From Caenorhabditis elegans (lineage: Eukaryota; Nematoda; Chromadorea; Rhabditida; Rhabditidae): a stretch of 64,000 bases of DNA. Within the stretch, counting starts at the first letter, position 1. Each line of letters begins with the position of its first letter. The position numbers were made by a program, and so were the translations under genes. The stretch lies in the NCBI RefSeq assembly GCF_000002985.6, contig NC_003283.11, positions 6,076,001-6,140,000 of the forward strand, given 5' to 3'. Below are positions 48,501 through 62,110 of the stretch, in pieces. The notes beneath the pieces are model-generated. The model was not told the DNA's origin. It saw nothing but the letters and a program-made list of their open reading frames with translations, and ran no database searches.

Positions 48501-51500
48501 TCGTTGATCTTCTTTTCATTGTGATACCAGGTCAAGTCTGGAGTTGGGAAACCAGCGAGTTCGACAGAGAACTCGATAGATTCCTTGAGTGGTGTCCAGG
48601 TATCTTGAAGACACTTCACAAAACGTGGTGGTCCAGCGGGCTCATCAGAAAGTTCACCAACAAGAAGATAGCATTGTGTGGTGGCTTGTCCTGATGAGTT
48701 TGTTGCGATGCATTGATATGTTCCACGTTGTTCTCGCAACACGCGTTCTGACTTCAACTCGGCAACTTTACCAAACCGACACTCAGTCCAGTCTGTTGTA
48801 GAGCTAGTCAAATTGATCTTGTGACCAGAGTCATCGATATAAATCCATTCGAGAGTTGGTTCAGGTGATCCTGTTACGTTGCAGCTTAACGTAGTTGGAT
48901 GACCATTGACAATTCCCATATCAGTGAGTGGGATAGTGAATTTTGGAGCAACATTAGCTAACTGATTTGCTGGTTTCATGCGCTGAACAATGACTTGGGT
49001 TTCGGCGATAACAGTGCCATTCGGATTCTCAGCTTTGCAACTGAAAATTCCAGAAGTTTTGGAAACGACGCACTCGGCAATTAGATGACTCTCTCCGTCT
49101 CCGGTTACGAAATGATGGTAGATTCGATTAGTTCTAAGAATCTCTCTTCCGTCTTTGAGCCAAGTGACTGTTGGTTTTGGCTCTCCAACTGCTTTTGCGA
49201 TAAGTGTGAACTGGCCACTCTCATTGACTTCAATCAATGAAGGTGGCGCTCTGGTGAATCTTGGCTTCTCATGTTTTTCATCGGCAGTTTGAGCAATAAC
49301 AAGATGGGAATCAGTTCCAGTGGTTTTAGCTATCATAACCATACTGGATGTGGAATCAACTCCTGCGACACTTGTTGCAGAGCAGACATACACTCCCATA
49401 TCATCCGATTCAGCTTTTGAGATAGAAAGCTTGCAGTTTCCGTTTTCATCTTGAGTTTGTCGAATTCTTCTGGTTGTTGAAATTCTCTCTCCGTCTTTGG
49501 TCCAGCTGACTTCAGGTGCTGGGGATCCTTCGACTTTGCATTCAAGTGTGATATTGTGTCCAAGAATTGCTGTAGAATCGGAGAGTGTTGCAGAAAACGA
49601 CGGAGCAATGAATTTGGTAACATCTTCAACGGCAACATTGCATTCACTTTCTGCGTATCCATATTTGTTTGTGACAACACAACGATACTTTCCAGTATCT
49701 TGTGATTGAACAGCGTGGCAAACCAGCTTGTGATTGGATTTCTTATCACTAGAAAGTTCATATCTTCCAGCAGATTCGATGCGTTCATCATCCTTAAACC
49801 ATGCAACAGTACTTTCAGATCTTGAGCTGATTCGACAGGTTAACATGATTTGTTGACCTGCTTGTGCACTTTCATTGTTCAAAGCTTTTTGCAAAGTTGG
49901 AACCAAATTTCTTTCCAAAGAATGGTCTGGTGTTGACTGCAATGAAGCTGGTTTGTTGAAGATTGTAACTTGACAAGACGCTGATGCTTGACCAAGTTCA
50001 TTTTCAATCAAGCAGTTAAATGTTCCATTTTCTTCCTGGGATTTCAGGTTTAGAATTGACGAAGTGGATGTAGTGGCAACATCAATTTTCTCATCTGGGA
50101 CAATTTGCAGATTTTCTTTGTACCATTTAACTGATGGTGTCGGAGTTCCAGAGAATTCAACGGCAATTTCGAATTCATCATCGCGGTTTGCAATAATTTT
50201 TGATTGTGGTGAAATTGTGAATTGTGGAGCTTGTCCAACACTGGCGGTTTTCAAAGTGCTCGTCATTTCAGACCATTCACCAAGGCCTTGCTTATTCTTT
50301 CCGGCCACTCGAAAAATATACTCGGTATTTGGAGTCAATCCCTTGATTTCAAGCTCTAGAGACTTTGTTGATCCACAGGATACCCATTCTCGTTGATCGG
50401 GACATCTTCTTTCTACTTCATAACTATCAGCTGGTCCTTCAGAAGGCGCGTCAAAAGCCATTGTAACTTGTTCAGTTTTTGAAGCACCTGAAGGTCTTGG
50501 TAGTCCAGGACGGCCTGGTTTCTTCTTGCCCTCATCCTTCTTTTCTACCTTCTTCTTCTCCTTCTTTTCTTTCACTTCTTTTGACTTTGTAACTGAAACT
50601 TCCGTGTTTTGACGAATTTTTCCTTTTTCATTTTCAGCTGTAATAGTATAGGTTCCTTCATCTTCGAGACCAACGTCGCGAACTAAAAGTTGATAATTGA
50701 CTCCATCACACTTCATCTGAATGCGATCGCTCTCCACGAGTTCGCTATTATCCTTCAACCAAACCACTTCCGGTATAGGTGAGCCATTTAAGTCGGCTTG
50801 AATGGAAAGTGTGGCGCCTTCGACAACGTTGATTTTCGGTTTTAGTTCAATAATGAAGTAGGGCAATGAAGCTGCAATTTTCTTGGCTTCTGATCCGGAA
50901 ATTGTGAGCTGAGCCGAAGTGTGAACATCTCCAAATTGATTATTGGCCACGGCTGTGTAAGTTCCACAAAGCTCATCGGTGACGTTCTCAATGACAAGCG
51001 TAGCGGTGTTGTCGTCGAACAGCCGCGTCTTATAATTGCTCTTCGTCTGCTGCAAGGCTTTTCCATTGTGCAGCCAAACTACTTGGGCGGCTGGATTAGC
51101 GTATGACTGACACGTGAACGTGGCAGTCTCGCCTGCCGTTTTCAAAACAACGTCTTGCAACTTTTTGACGAACGTCGGCATTTGGGTGACGTGCTCGGCG
51201 GCGTCTGGTGCTTCCACAACAACAATAGCTCTTGTCTCAACAGCTCCCAATTTGTTGCTCACTTTGCAAACGTACTGTCCATTGTGTTCTTCATGAGCTT
51301 CATAGATCTTCAAGAATGCAACACGTCCATCGAAGTAAGTTCTTAGTGTTCTACTCTCAGCAACAAGTTTTCCATCATGATACCATTCAATTGTGGGTGT
51401 TGGGAATCCATCAACTTCCACTTCAAGAAGTTCACGATTGCCCTCAGTGACAGTTGCATCTGCAAGTGGTCTGGTGACTACTGGTGGTCGTTGAATTTCT

Positions 51501-54500
51501 CCACCAACAACCGATGGGGATCTACTACGGCTTCTGCTTCTGCTTCTAACTGGTGTCAGCCTAGTCTTAGACAATCCCATATCAACCACCTTGACTGTGC
51601 AATGAGTAAAATCTTTCCCAAGACTATTGACTGCTTCACATGTGTACTCTCCATCGTCATTCATCACTACATTCATAATGTTCAATCTAGAAACACCCTT
51701 GCGGTCAGTGTATTGCAGCATTCGGTTTTCAATGATCAATTTGAGTCCATCCTTGTACCAAGTAATTGTTGGAATTGGTTTTCCAGTAACGCAGCATTCA
51801 AGAACCATTTCGTTTCCTTCACATGTGGAGCAGTTCACCAGTGGTTCCAAGAATTTTGGTCTAACATGATCTTTGTCGACAGCTTCCTTGATTTCAACAA
51901 CAGAGAAGCTTTGAGCAACTCCATGAATATTTTCAGCTTCACAGACATAACGACCTTGATCGTCATCTCTGGCTCCGATTATATGCAGTGTGCAAACTCC
52001 GTTTTCATGTCTGACTTGCTTATTACTCATGTCAATTGGCTTATCGTCCTTGGTCCACTTGATATTTGGATGAGGAGTTCCAGAAACAGAGCAAACAAGA
52101 GTAAGATCAGCTCCTTGTGGAACTTCTCTTGGTGTTGGCAGTTGCATTCTGAATCTTGGAGCTTTCGAGCCATCAATTTTCTTGCTACGTTTCGATAGTA
52201 ACTCTTCAATTCTGACACAGCAGACTGTGTGGGCTTTTCCGATCTTATTCTTGGCAACACATTTGTATTCACCACTGTCCTCTGCGTAAGCATCAATAAT
52301 TGTCAACGAATAGTTACCACTTCCATCATCAAATTGAAGACGATGATGTTGAGAGTGTTCAATTTCAGATTCATTACGGAACCAATTGATTTCTGGAGCT
52401 GGATTAGCTTGAATGTTGACCTCCAATTTGAGAATGTCAGATTCAGAGCACTTGACGTCACTGAGTTGTTTTCCAAATGATGGAGCATATTGTCCATCAG
52501 GAATCACAACAGTTAGTTTTGCTTCACTTTCACATTCTCCGAAAGCATTCTTTCCAACTGCTTTCCACTTTCCTTCGTCAGTTGAATCTACACTCAAAAT
52601 ATGAAGCTCATATCTTCCCTTGTCGTGCTTCCGCAGATAGTTACTATCATTGATGCTTATGTGTTCTCCATTATGATACCAATCAACAGTTGGTTCTGGA
52701 AGTGTTGTATTTGTTACAACAAGAATCTTCGGCTCTCCGATCTTGGCTTCATCGTCTTGAAGCAAATGATGGAAGTTTGGTGGCATGTCGATCATTTCTT
52801 CAATAACGACAACCTTGGAAGTCTTTCGATCCTTCTTCTTCTCGATGACAGCTGGAGAAGTTTTAGATTTCTTCTTTTTCTTTTCATCAGCCTTGACAGA
52901 TAACTTGGCATGAGTCATAATACTTCCTAAATCATTAGTTGCTCTGCAAGTGTACTTTCCAGCATCTGATTCGACTATGTTCTTGACGGTAAGCTCAGCA
53001 AGTCCTTCATTGTAGAACGAGTCATATTTCATGGAAGGTACTGTAAGTTCCTTGTCATCCTTGTACCATTGAACCTTTGGAGATGGAACTCCATCAACAT
53101 CGCAAGAAAGTGTGGCAATAAGATCTCCGACATTAGCAACAATATCTTCAAGTTGTTTCTTGACACTTGGAGCAGCATCGGTGTCTGAAAATAGAATGTA
53201 GTGCAAAAATTTAATACAGATAACCTACCGAATGCAATGTTTCTTTCGAATACTCCGTCCATAGTGAGTCTTCTGAAAATGGCTCCTCGCTTGGCAAGAC
53301 GTCCAATTGGAAGAAGATCATCAGACCATCTCTTGAGAGACAAGAAGTTTCTCTTTTGTCTGGCTGGCACACCACTCTTGTCTAGTTTTGGTTGCATCTT
53401 CTGAAATTTTCAAAATTGAATTTTAACACCTTCCTAGTTGGAGACATATATCATGTTAGTAAAAACCAATCTAGTTAGAAACAAAATGTACCTTGACATA
53501 TTCGGACAAATCATTGAACGCAGACAATAATGGACCCTTAACACAAAACATAAAGCAACAGAAGAACAAGCATTGTAACTTACAGTAATCCATGGATGTC
53601 TCAAAGCGTCTTGAACGGACATTCTCTTTCTCTTATCCTTGATCATTAGTCGACAAATGAAATCTTTTGCCAAATCAGAAACGTCATCCCAGCTAGGATC
53701 GTCAAAGTCCCAATCAGAAGCCGAAACGTTTGCCAGGGTGTCCTCATCGCTGTCCCCAAGGAATGGAGACAAACCAGAGAGAAGGACATATGAGATAACT
53801 CCAACGGTCCACATATCTGTTGAAAGTCCAACTGGTTGATAGTTGACCACTTCTGGAGCACAGAACTCTGGAGTTCCAAACAGAAGTTTCACACTCTTCT
53901 TTGGATCTAATTTTCGTGCCAATCCAAAGTCAATAATCTTGAGTTCGTTTGAGTTTTTGGCTTTGAGAAGAATATTTTCTGGTTTCAAATCCAAATGCAC
54001 AATTTGATTTTTGTGCATATGAGATACTCCCAAAAGAATTTGATGCATGTAGTCTCGAACTTCTTCTTCACTCATTAATGAATCGTCTTCCAAAATCTTC
54101 TCAAAAAGTTCACCTCCAGAGACAAACTCTTCGATGAGCCACATTTCATTTCCCATGTCAAATGCTTCATGTAGATTCAAAAGTTTCTCATGATGAAGTT
54201 GATTCATCATTGAAATCTCATGAATAACATTTTCTTTCTTCACACCTGGTCTAACCTGAACCATTTTTGCCGCCCATGTCTTTCCAGTTGCCTTTTCAGT
54301 TGCACGGTATACAGTTCCATAAGCTCCTTTTCCAAGTTCTTCGTGAATAATATACTTTGCTTGAAGATCGTTAGGAAGTCTGTGAATATCGATAGTCTTG
54401 TATTCCGAAGGCTCTGAATCTTTTGCAACTCTTTCATAGTCAACGGATTCTTGTTCTTTCACTTTAACTTCCTTCTTCTTAGGCTCCTCGACAACTCTGC

Positions 54501-57500
54501 TCACATTCTTTACAACAACCAGCTCAGATTCATCAGAAGGTTCAGATTGTCCGAATGTGTTGTCAGCGCGAACTCGGAATCTGTAGCTCTCTCCAGGTAC
54601 TAAGTTGAAGAGGGTTATGAACGCCTGCTTGGTGACTTCTGCTTTGGTCCAAGTTTTGCCTTTTTCCTGCAATAAATATATTCATAGCTTTGTTGCGCGG
54701 GGAGATGCAAATAAAAAAGCATATCGACTGCTTCACATATATTCTAAAATGCTGCTTTTCACTTCGACTGAAGCCTGGGTTTTTATTGATTTTGTGAATA
54801 AATTCGTATTAAAACTAACTTTAGCTATTGAAAATTTTGAAGCTTTTGCAAATGTTTCAACTGTTAGAATTTTGAAATAGCAGCACTCAGAAAAAATAAA
54901 CTTAAAACTCTTACCGTGCACATTTCCACTGTGTAATTGCGTACTGGAGATCCTCCATCATTAGTTGGAGCAGCCCACCGAAGTCTGACAGAGTCGACAT
55001 TCTGATCCTCAACTGCCGGTTTACCTGGCGCAGCTGGACGATCAGTGACCTGAAACTAGCTAGTATAATATTTTCTGATAAATATCAACAGATGCTCCAT
55101 CTCCATCTCCGCCTCTCTCAGTTTCCATCATCTCACAATACCAACAAATGAAGTTTGCGAAGAAATTCGCACATCTATGAAAAAGTGGAAGGGTGCCAAG
55201 ATGGAGAGAGAGAAAAAAGAAATAAAGAGGGGTGGAGCTGGTTTTTTTTGGGGCTGCTCTCTCCAATTTGCACAAAGTATTCCGAATTGGCTTACTTCCA
55301 ATCGCCCCCATCGAATTTACTCCGTCCCTTTTTCCCCCTTCAGCTTGAGACGATAACAAACTTTCCTTTTTTTATTCTTTTTTTATTCCCATTCTAAATT
55401 TTTCAGACTTCATTCACACTACTTCTAGAAGTGGTACTACATCATTTTTGTCGATTTTTGTTTTACTTTCCACAAACGCCTGATCAATGGTGATTCCGAC
55501 GGTAGGTGGTCATATAATTCTTTGGAAAGCGATAAAAGCGGTTGAGTCAACACAAAACACGATGATGCCAATGATGATTACTCGTGATTACTACAACTGT
55601 TAGTGTTGTGTAAACATGATTTTTCCTTGAATTCGAACTATTTGGACTAGTGAGCAATGTTGAAAAGCAAGGGGGAATCTAGTAATCTTAACAATGTCAA
55701 AAAGATCAAAATAAAAACATTAAAAAAACAAATAAAAATATTCTTTACTATTTCTTCAATTTGTTAAAAAATTTTTTAATGAAAATCTAAGATTAATGGA
55801 AGAATACAATGATAGTCACATTGATATTTTTGAACCATATCTGGTGGATTGAAGTCTGTGTTAATTGTTAGGAATTAAATTATTTGTAGTAGTAAAAATC
55901 GATGGGTCTTGAAGTCCCTACAAGCCATACTCTAAGCGTTGTGTTGTTCACAAAATAATAGGAAACAGGTACCAGTTTTGACTTAATTCGACTAATTTGA
56001 CTTATTTACAGATTTCGAACTAATGTTAACAAAATTAGAATGTACGTTTTTAATATTCTCAAGTCTATAAAACAGAGGTACCAAATATTGCTACCTAAAA
56101 AGTCAATAATGATAAATTATCTTGAAACACCAAAAAATCTAAAATTTTTAACTTTAAAAATTGAAACTGGAAGATTGGAATGCTACAACTTAATATCAAA
56201 GCTGCAGCAGTATTAACTTAATAACTAATTATTTTGCATAAATATTAATAATAGTCAGAAGAATTGCTTGGCATTCTAGGTGCTAAGCAATGCTAAGTTA
56301 GGTGCTAAGTTTTAGGTTAAAATCTGAAACAATTTCTGATTAAACAAACTCAACTTCATAATTTTCAGGGTAACAACACAATGGTGGGCGCCGGTGGCGA
56401 GTGGTAAGTAGGAATTTTATAATTTTAATTTTCAACTTGCAAATATTGAATGCTGCATTTGAATTATGATTCGAAGCTCGCAATAAAAAGTGCATAATAA
56501 GTGGTGGTAGTGGTTGTGTGATATACGGATCGCGTTTCATTATTCATCATTGTCTTTCATGTCCTTTCTTATAGACAAAACTTTGATTCGTAGTATTTAA
56601 CTGATTTCGTTGAAAAATTGGTCCTAAAACTAAATATATTGCTAATGAAAAATTGGTAAGCTTTTGAAAACTTTATGAATTTATAAAAACTGTATTATGA
56701 GCACTTGTGTTTCGAGGTAATTAATGTTTTGCAAAATGTGATCATTTTCCACATAAATTGTTAACTTAAAATTAAGGCAATAGTAAGAAGTTGCAAAATA
56801 TTTTAAAATATTGTGGCAATACGAAGGTTTTGAAATTTTAAAGTTATCATAATTTTGTGTAGTGAATTTTGTGTAGAAACGCTAACGCAGTTTTAAAAAC
56901 CCAAGATTGTTCAAATTGTAACGGGCAAGCCATCACTCTATTAAAAAATCAACTATTAGTTGTCTCCTGTACATCTCAGGTTCAGAACTTGTTCAACAGT
57001 AAGCTCAAAAGTTTTCTACATTCCAATTTTAAAGAGTACTATCCCTCACCTGAATACCAATTGCATATTTGTCCTCTCCACACCGATTCTTGATCTTCAA
57101 AGCGAATTCTCCTTGATCCTGCGAATCGATGCTATTGATCGTGAGCACAGTGTTGAGCACAGTCTTTTCGATCTGTCGAACCATATATTTTGTGAAAGAA
57201 GATACGAGAATAATTCACACATTATGCCAATAAAAGCAATGGTTGTGGGTTGGCTCATTTAGGCTCACACATTCTAAGGATAATAAGACAGAAGGGGTAG
57301 GAGAAGACGTCTTTCTCTCACTCACTTCATCAACATCGAGCCCTTTTTCTGGGATGTCCATCAAATTAAACTAACTCTCTTCAGCTTTTATTTTTATACC
57401 CAGTGTCATTTTTTTCTCAGTATTTCCATATTTCGGACATTGTTTGAAGGCTACTTTCAAACCAGTTTCTTGCAGAATCGTAATAACTTAGATGCGCGTT

Positions 57501-58523
57501 TATAGCAAAATTGACATTTCAAATTCTCAATGTTCAATTTTCTTATTGCGGATGTGTTTTTTGGCGGATCATAAAACTGCGTGGCCCTCCATAAAATATT
57601 CTCTGTGTTTGTGCAGAGACGTCTACGAGAATCAAACGGCAGGTGAATAAATTGCCACAAAAAGCTCATGGGGGGGCCCACTACCACATGAAAAGCTCTA
57701 GACAGGCATCGAGAAAGAAATTTATATATTTTTGACGAACTTTCGTCAGATCCGTTTTTTTTACCAAAAAAAAACCATTTAGTAAAATGTTCAGACTGCG
57801 ATTGGATAAGCTAGAGTTGTGGGGAAAATGTTTTGTTTTCAAATCACAAAGAAAGTCGTAAATTTGAACTGCAAAAAAATCTGAAAAATCAGTTTTGTGC
57901 CATTTCAGCTCACAACGAAAACTGTACATTTAGATTTTAAAAAATAAAAAAACAAAACTTTGATTTGTTTTACAAAAGTGCATTACTATTTGAATTCAAT
58001 ATTTTGCCTTCGTCTAAAATTAAAATTGCCAAAAAAAGAACAGAAATTGTTAAAACGAATTAATTTTTTTTCTTTCAAAAATATATTTTACACTATTTAG
58101 TCTTGCACCCATTGCTTAATTTTTACAGTTATTGTTTACTCTATTCAAAATTACTTACTATATATTAGTTACAAAAATCTACAGAAAAATTCAACTTATG
58201 TATACTTTGCCGTCGAAAGCTTTTTTTGATAAAAATAAAAATATTTACGTTCTGCCTTGCTTCTTCCTATCAAAATAAAGCATTAGGTAAAATAAAGCGT
58301 GTGAGCTGTGATCGGTAAAGATTAAATGAAATTATGCTAACGGCTTGTTCCATAAGTTTATAATCTGGTATTGCAAATTCAATTTTAATTATCTTCCAAT
58401 CAAAGATTTTGAGCTATTTCTTCTAGATCTGATCCAAAATGTATCCCCTTACCTTCATTTTTCTAGACTCTTCGATGACTTTTCCGTTGTTATCGATCCA
58501 GATAACTTCTGGTTGTGGACGAC
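45593..58523 (-). CDS. ttn-1: Titin-like giant muscle protein TTN-1, C-terminal part (partial)
   Basis: The gene reads right to left and enters from beyond the window. Exons: 58,453-58,523 and 57,050-57,172 (second part of an Ig domain), 54,915-55,049 plus the start of 53,584-54,666 (FnIII, then kinase), 53,492-53,536 and 53,229-53,400 (post-kinase tail), and a 5.4-kb exon 47,771-53,184. Small exons follow: 47,642-47,725, 47,465-47,575, 47,307-47,413, 47,145-47,262, 47,038-47,099, 46,810-46,972, 46,651-46,759, 46,431-46,603, 46,247-46,386, 46,135-46,198, 46,005-46,086, 45,812-45,958 and 45,593-45,636 (stop, end ALPQRRTIRR). The large exon codes eight Ig, one FnIII (TEYIFRVAGKNKQGLG), six more Ig, a disordered linker and the start of another Ig. 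About five Ig lie in the small exons. This layout matches a sarcomeric titin kinase protein; sequence and neighbours favour ttn-1 over unc-22 (twitchin). Intron 46,387-46,430 uses a GC donor. Confidence 0.92.
53584..54666 (-). other. ttn-1: TTN-1 kinase exon (titin/twitchin-type protein kinase)
   Basis: One exon codes the end of an FnIII domain (SYRFRVRADNTFGQSEPSDE), a Lys/Glu linker and an almost complete kinase. Motifs: P-loop ELGKGAYGTV (about 54,310-54,340), VAIK-type lysine in TWAAKMV, the HLDLKPENIL catalytic loop with Asp (about 53,970-54,000), DFG in IIDFGLARKL, and GTPEFCAPE at the activation loop. All core catalytic residues are present. It ends HPWIT, and the next exons (GPLLSAFNDLSEYVK, then KSGVPARQKRNF) form the post-kinase tail that in this family folds over the active site and inhibits it until it is pulled away. 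Confidence 0.93.
55050..57049. other. 2-kb ttn-1 intron; nothing coding seen
   Basis: Bounded by the donor of exon 57,050-57,172 and the acceptor of exon 54,915-55,049. It is AT-rich. The short open frames in it lack splice context or domain. 56,275-56,310 has a local GGTGCTAAGCAATGCTAAG-type duplication only. Confidence 0.6.
57173..58452. other. 1.3-kb ttn-1 intron; possible extra mini-exon
   Basis: AT-rich intron. On the minus strand, 57,318-57,350 reads MDIPEKGLDVDE and is followed by a good GTGAGTG donor, so an alternative mini-exon is conceivable. However, the flanking exons join directly in phase 0 and give a normal Ig strand order without it. Confidence 0.4.
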
Positions 58524-59642
58524 CTGTAATTTAGAAATTAAAATCATAAATTTTTGTTTCAAATCTTGAAAAATGAAGAATCTGAACCCCTTAATGTATC
58601 CATGACACTAATTTTTCGTCTGTCAATTCCTTTTTCATCCCATCCCATCTCATTCATTCCCTTTAATGGACCCTATCCTCCTTTTCCTGAGCGTTTTTGT
58701 GTTCTTCTCCTTCTTTACAACGACTATTCAAGATTTTTCCAGGCCATTACAGAATATTGATTAATTTAAATAAAAAAACAAAAAGGAAATATGCATTCTT
58801 CAAGGTGAGCTCTCAAAAGTTTGACTAAATGAAAGAACAGGTGAAAATATTTTGATATTGGGGGAATGCAGTATAGTTGCTCATATTCTTATCCGGCAAC
58901 CCACCCTCCTTTTTGCGTATATTCTTTTTCTTTCAAATATTTCTCCTATCGAGAACCTTAAACATATTTGAATGAGGTGAGTCCTTTTCCCAAAAAAGAA
59001 GTTCATCCGCCCTTCTTACAAACAATCTAATCTCGTTCCGAGGTCCGAGCGCGCGCGCCAACGTCCACGCTAACTCACATGTCCATAACTAGAACCAAAA
59101 TTCTGATTTTTAAATCTCTAAAACATCTTTTCTTGGGACTTCGCCTCCACGGGACTCATCTTTTTCAACATCTTCTTATTCTACGAAAAAGAGAAGGCGT
59201 GGCTTCTTCTTTTGCTTCTTCTTCTTCCTCTCTTCTCCAGGGTCGTAGCACTGGTGGCGGTGGTGGTGGTGAGAAGAAAGACACGTCTTCGTCGATTTCC
59301 TACGTCTTCTTCTTTCCTTCCTCTACCCCTCTGCTCCTCGTTTCTGGCCTGGGCGCCATTCGTTTCCAACACCACCAACTCATCGGATCCCTTCGACATA
59401 TTTACACGCGCATCGAACTCATTTATTCATCCATCACCTGACGAAAAAGACGGCGACGAAGTTGAAGAAGTCAAAGAGAAAAAAGAAGAAAAACATACTT
59501 CTTGACAAGTTGGTGTTGATTGATGACGGACGCCGTCTACGGATGACTACTTCAACTACAACCTAGCGTTCTGCTTAATCTCATTCCTACTGTATAAATC
59601 AAAATCTAGATCATCGAGTCTAGAACATCAAATCAGTAAAAG

Positions 59643-59653
59643 ATGCCGACAAT
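59643..59653 (+). CDS. Candidate alternative first exon 1 of a + strand gene beyond the window
   Basis: ATGCCGACAAT (Met-Pro-Thr-...) is followed by a strong donor GTAAGTC and preceded by AAATCAGTAAAAG. It is only 11 nt and would mean little alone. It ends in phase 2, as do the candidate starts at 62,010 and 63,916, so all three could feed the same downstream exon. Confidence 0.35.
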
Positions 59654-62009
59654 GTAAGTCTATGAATCTTTAAGTACTTCTACAAGCGCGCGCTTCATTC
59701 AACCAACTTTTTTTTTGTATATTGTCTATACTTCCATCTCTCATCTCATTCCAACTCTTTTTTGTCTCTCTATTCCTTCGTATTTTCACACCAATTATCG
59801 CTTCTGTCAAATGCATTTACCACAACAAAAGTCTTCCCGGTTAGTTTCTCAGTTTCCAGTGTTTTTTCTTCATTTTTGATCCGGTTTTCGAACAATGCAA
59901 CTCAGATTAAACCAGACTTGTTTTGTTCCGCCACTATCAGTTTTGCTACCCGAAACCAAAAAACAACCACCCAAGTGCTCCTCGAGCTCCAGTTTCCAGA
60001 AAAAGCTAACATATTCCATAATTGGGGCTAGTAATAGTAGCAGTAAGACGGAGAGGGGGGAGCAACAGCTTCAAGTGTTTTAGTATTATTATTATTTGTT
60101 CAATAAGAAGGGCCTTAAGGTCTTGAATAAGAAGAAAAAGAAAACGAAACTAGGAGAAAAAGATGACGCCTTCTCTTTTTATCGGTCGAATTCTTTTTCT
60201 CAATTGGTGGGAACAAGAGGGTGGAGGTGCTTCTTCTCCCCCCGAAAATAGATAAAAACGTATCAAATATCCAAGTCAACTTCTGACCTCCTCGTCATTC
60301 AATGAAAACCACTCGTCATACAAAGTTTGAAAGTTTGATTTAGTGGACAGGTGCCAGATATCTAATAATTTAGTTCACTGCCGAGTGGAGACATCAATCA
60401 AATTATATAATCCCATTTTCCTCGGCAAAGCATCAAACCTTACCTTCTTGGTGCTTTGCCAACTGACCAATGAATTGAGAATTTGCACGTCGTCTGCCAA
60501 AGTGGCAAATATAATTACACTATTTTAGAGGTTCTTATACATTTTATAGATACCAAAATATTTAAGCTGAAAGTCGAAGAAGCTAGATCAAACTTTCTCG
60601 AATTTTTGATAAACCTAGGGTTCATACAGGTATTTCAAAAATGCCACTATTAATTTGAGATTTAAACTTTCTTCTTTGTCCCATTGAAAACGAGCCCAAA
60701 CTCGAAATACACAACTATCTCCCAGAAAAAAGAAAGACCTCAATCAAAGAAATGAACAAGTCATCTTCCGTCATCTTACGACTTCCACCACTTCTCGTCA
60801 GTTTAATCACTTTTTGTGCAAATGGACCTAATCCCGGAAAACCCAGGCTCCTTACGACGACATCAGCGTGAGAGCATCGTTTTATGGGGTGACAACATTT
60901 TCCCTGTCCAGACCTTCGAAACGAAGTGGACGAAAAATGAAAAAAAACGGAAGAATGGAGGCGAAAATTTATGCAAAATTTGTTAGCATATGTGACACTT
61001 GGTCAGGTCCAGTTTATATGCAAGAAAGATGTTTTCGAATTCACAGAAAGTCTACTTCATTTTACCACGTTTTTTTGATAAAGGTCATATTTTTAAAATT
61101 AATTTTTTTTGAATATATGTGAATTTTAAATTTTTAAAATTAAAAAATATTGAAGTTCAAGTCGTACTGTAAACAACTCTTACTTCCTTATAACTCTTCA
61201 GCTCACTTTATCATTTCAAGATCTACATATATGTCACGCGATAAGTACCTATTTTGATATTCTCAACTAACATCAAGATTGCAGCCAAAATCTTCAGTTT
61301 CTAGAAGCAACTTCTCAAAGAAGCCGGCTTTTTCTTTTTTTGTCTGCAACATATTTTCACTCAAAAAGTGTTCTTGCGGCACATTTTTTTCGGACTGGAA
61401 ATTCGAGACTATGCACACAAATTACAAATATCTACATCAATCTCATTTGCTAAAAATGTATAGCTTCGAGTTAAATTTAATTTTTTTCAATGTAAATTTC
61501 ATAATTAAAACATTTAAAATCGGTAAACTGAGTAAAACTATATTCCAATAACAAAAACTTCATTTGTACATAGAGGAAAGATTTTGAAATTTATCCGCTA
61601 TTGCTCTTTCATTCTAAATATATTTTCGGGAATTTTATAAAAATGACTGAGCTATAGTTAAGCTTTCAAACATCAAACATGGGATATTGTCAAACGTATT
61701 CGCTGTTTTTTGTAAAAATAACTTACAGCAATATAAAAAATCTATAAAACTCAATGTTACCGAAAGCAACTTTTTTCTTTAATATCTAAAAAAATAACTT
61801 CAGTAAGGAAAAATCTCCCCACTATATTCCCCAAAGATCTTTCCGTTAAGAACTAGACTTGTTCTCCCTGATTTCATATTGAAAAACAAATTATCAAATT
61901 ATATTTATGCTCATCCTACCTTCCTGCTTAACATATAAATCATAATTTTTCCTCGTCTCTTTGAACTCCGTTGCATCTCAGTACTAAAAATTATCAGTTT
62001 ATCCGAAAA

Positions 62010-62110
62010 ATGATACGAGCATCGCGTACCACTTCCTTCAACCATCATCACCCACACCTACACCATCATCATCACCAACAATCAAATATTGGAATCTACG
62101 ATGAAGAGGA
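62010..62110 (+). CDS. Candidate alternative first exon 2 of a + strand gene (His-rich N-terminus)
   Basis: The ATG in context GAAAAATGATAC opens 33 codons plus 2 nt: MIRASRTTSFNHH, a run of histidines mixed with Pro/Leu, then QQSNIGIYDEEE. It ends at a strong donor (GA/GTAAGTG). The non-repetitive AT-poor composition against the AT-rich surroundings, the good start context and the consensus donor support a real coding first exon. The gene body lies right of the window. rme-1, which I recall as lying in the same W06H8 clone region as ttn-1 and having several N-termini, is one possibility, not shown by this sequence. Confidence 0.55.

Noticed and set aside
57318..57350. Possible ttn-1 mini-exon (MDIPEKGLDVDE) with a good donor
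   Set aside because: Flanking exons already join in phase to a complete Ig strand order; kept only as an unproven alternative.
59079..59505. Overlapping 97-120-codon + frames
   Set aside because: Ser/Leu/Phe low-complexity translation of pyrimidine tracts, no splice signals; more likely promoter-like sequence.
60444..60493. 50-nt minus-strand exon phase-compatible with the first visible ttn-1 exon
   Set aside because: Its translation lacks the Cys and strand pattern expected for the first half of the Ig domain.
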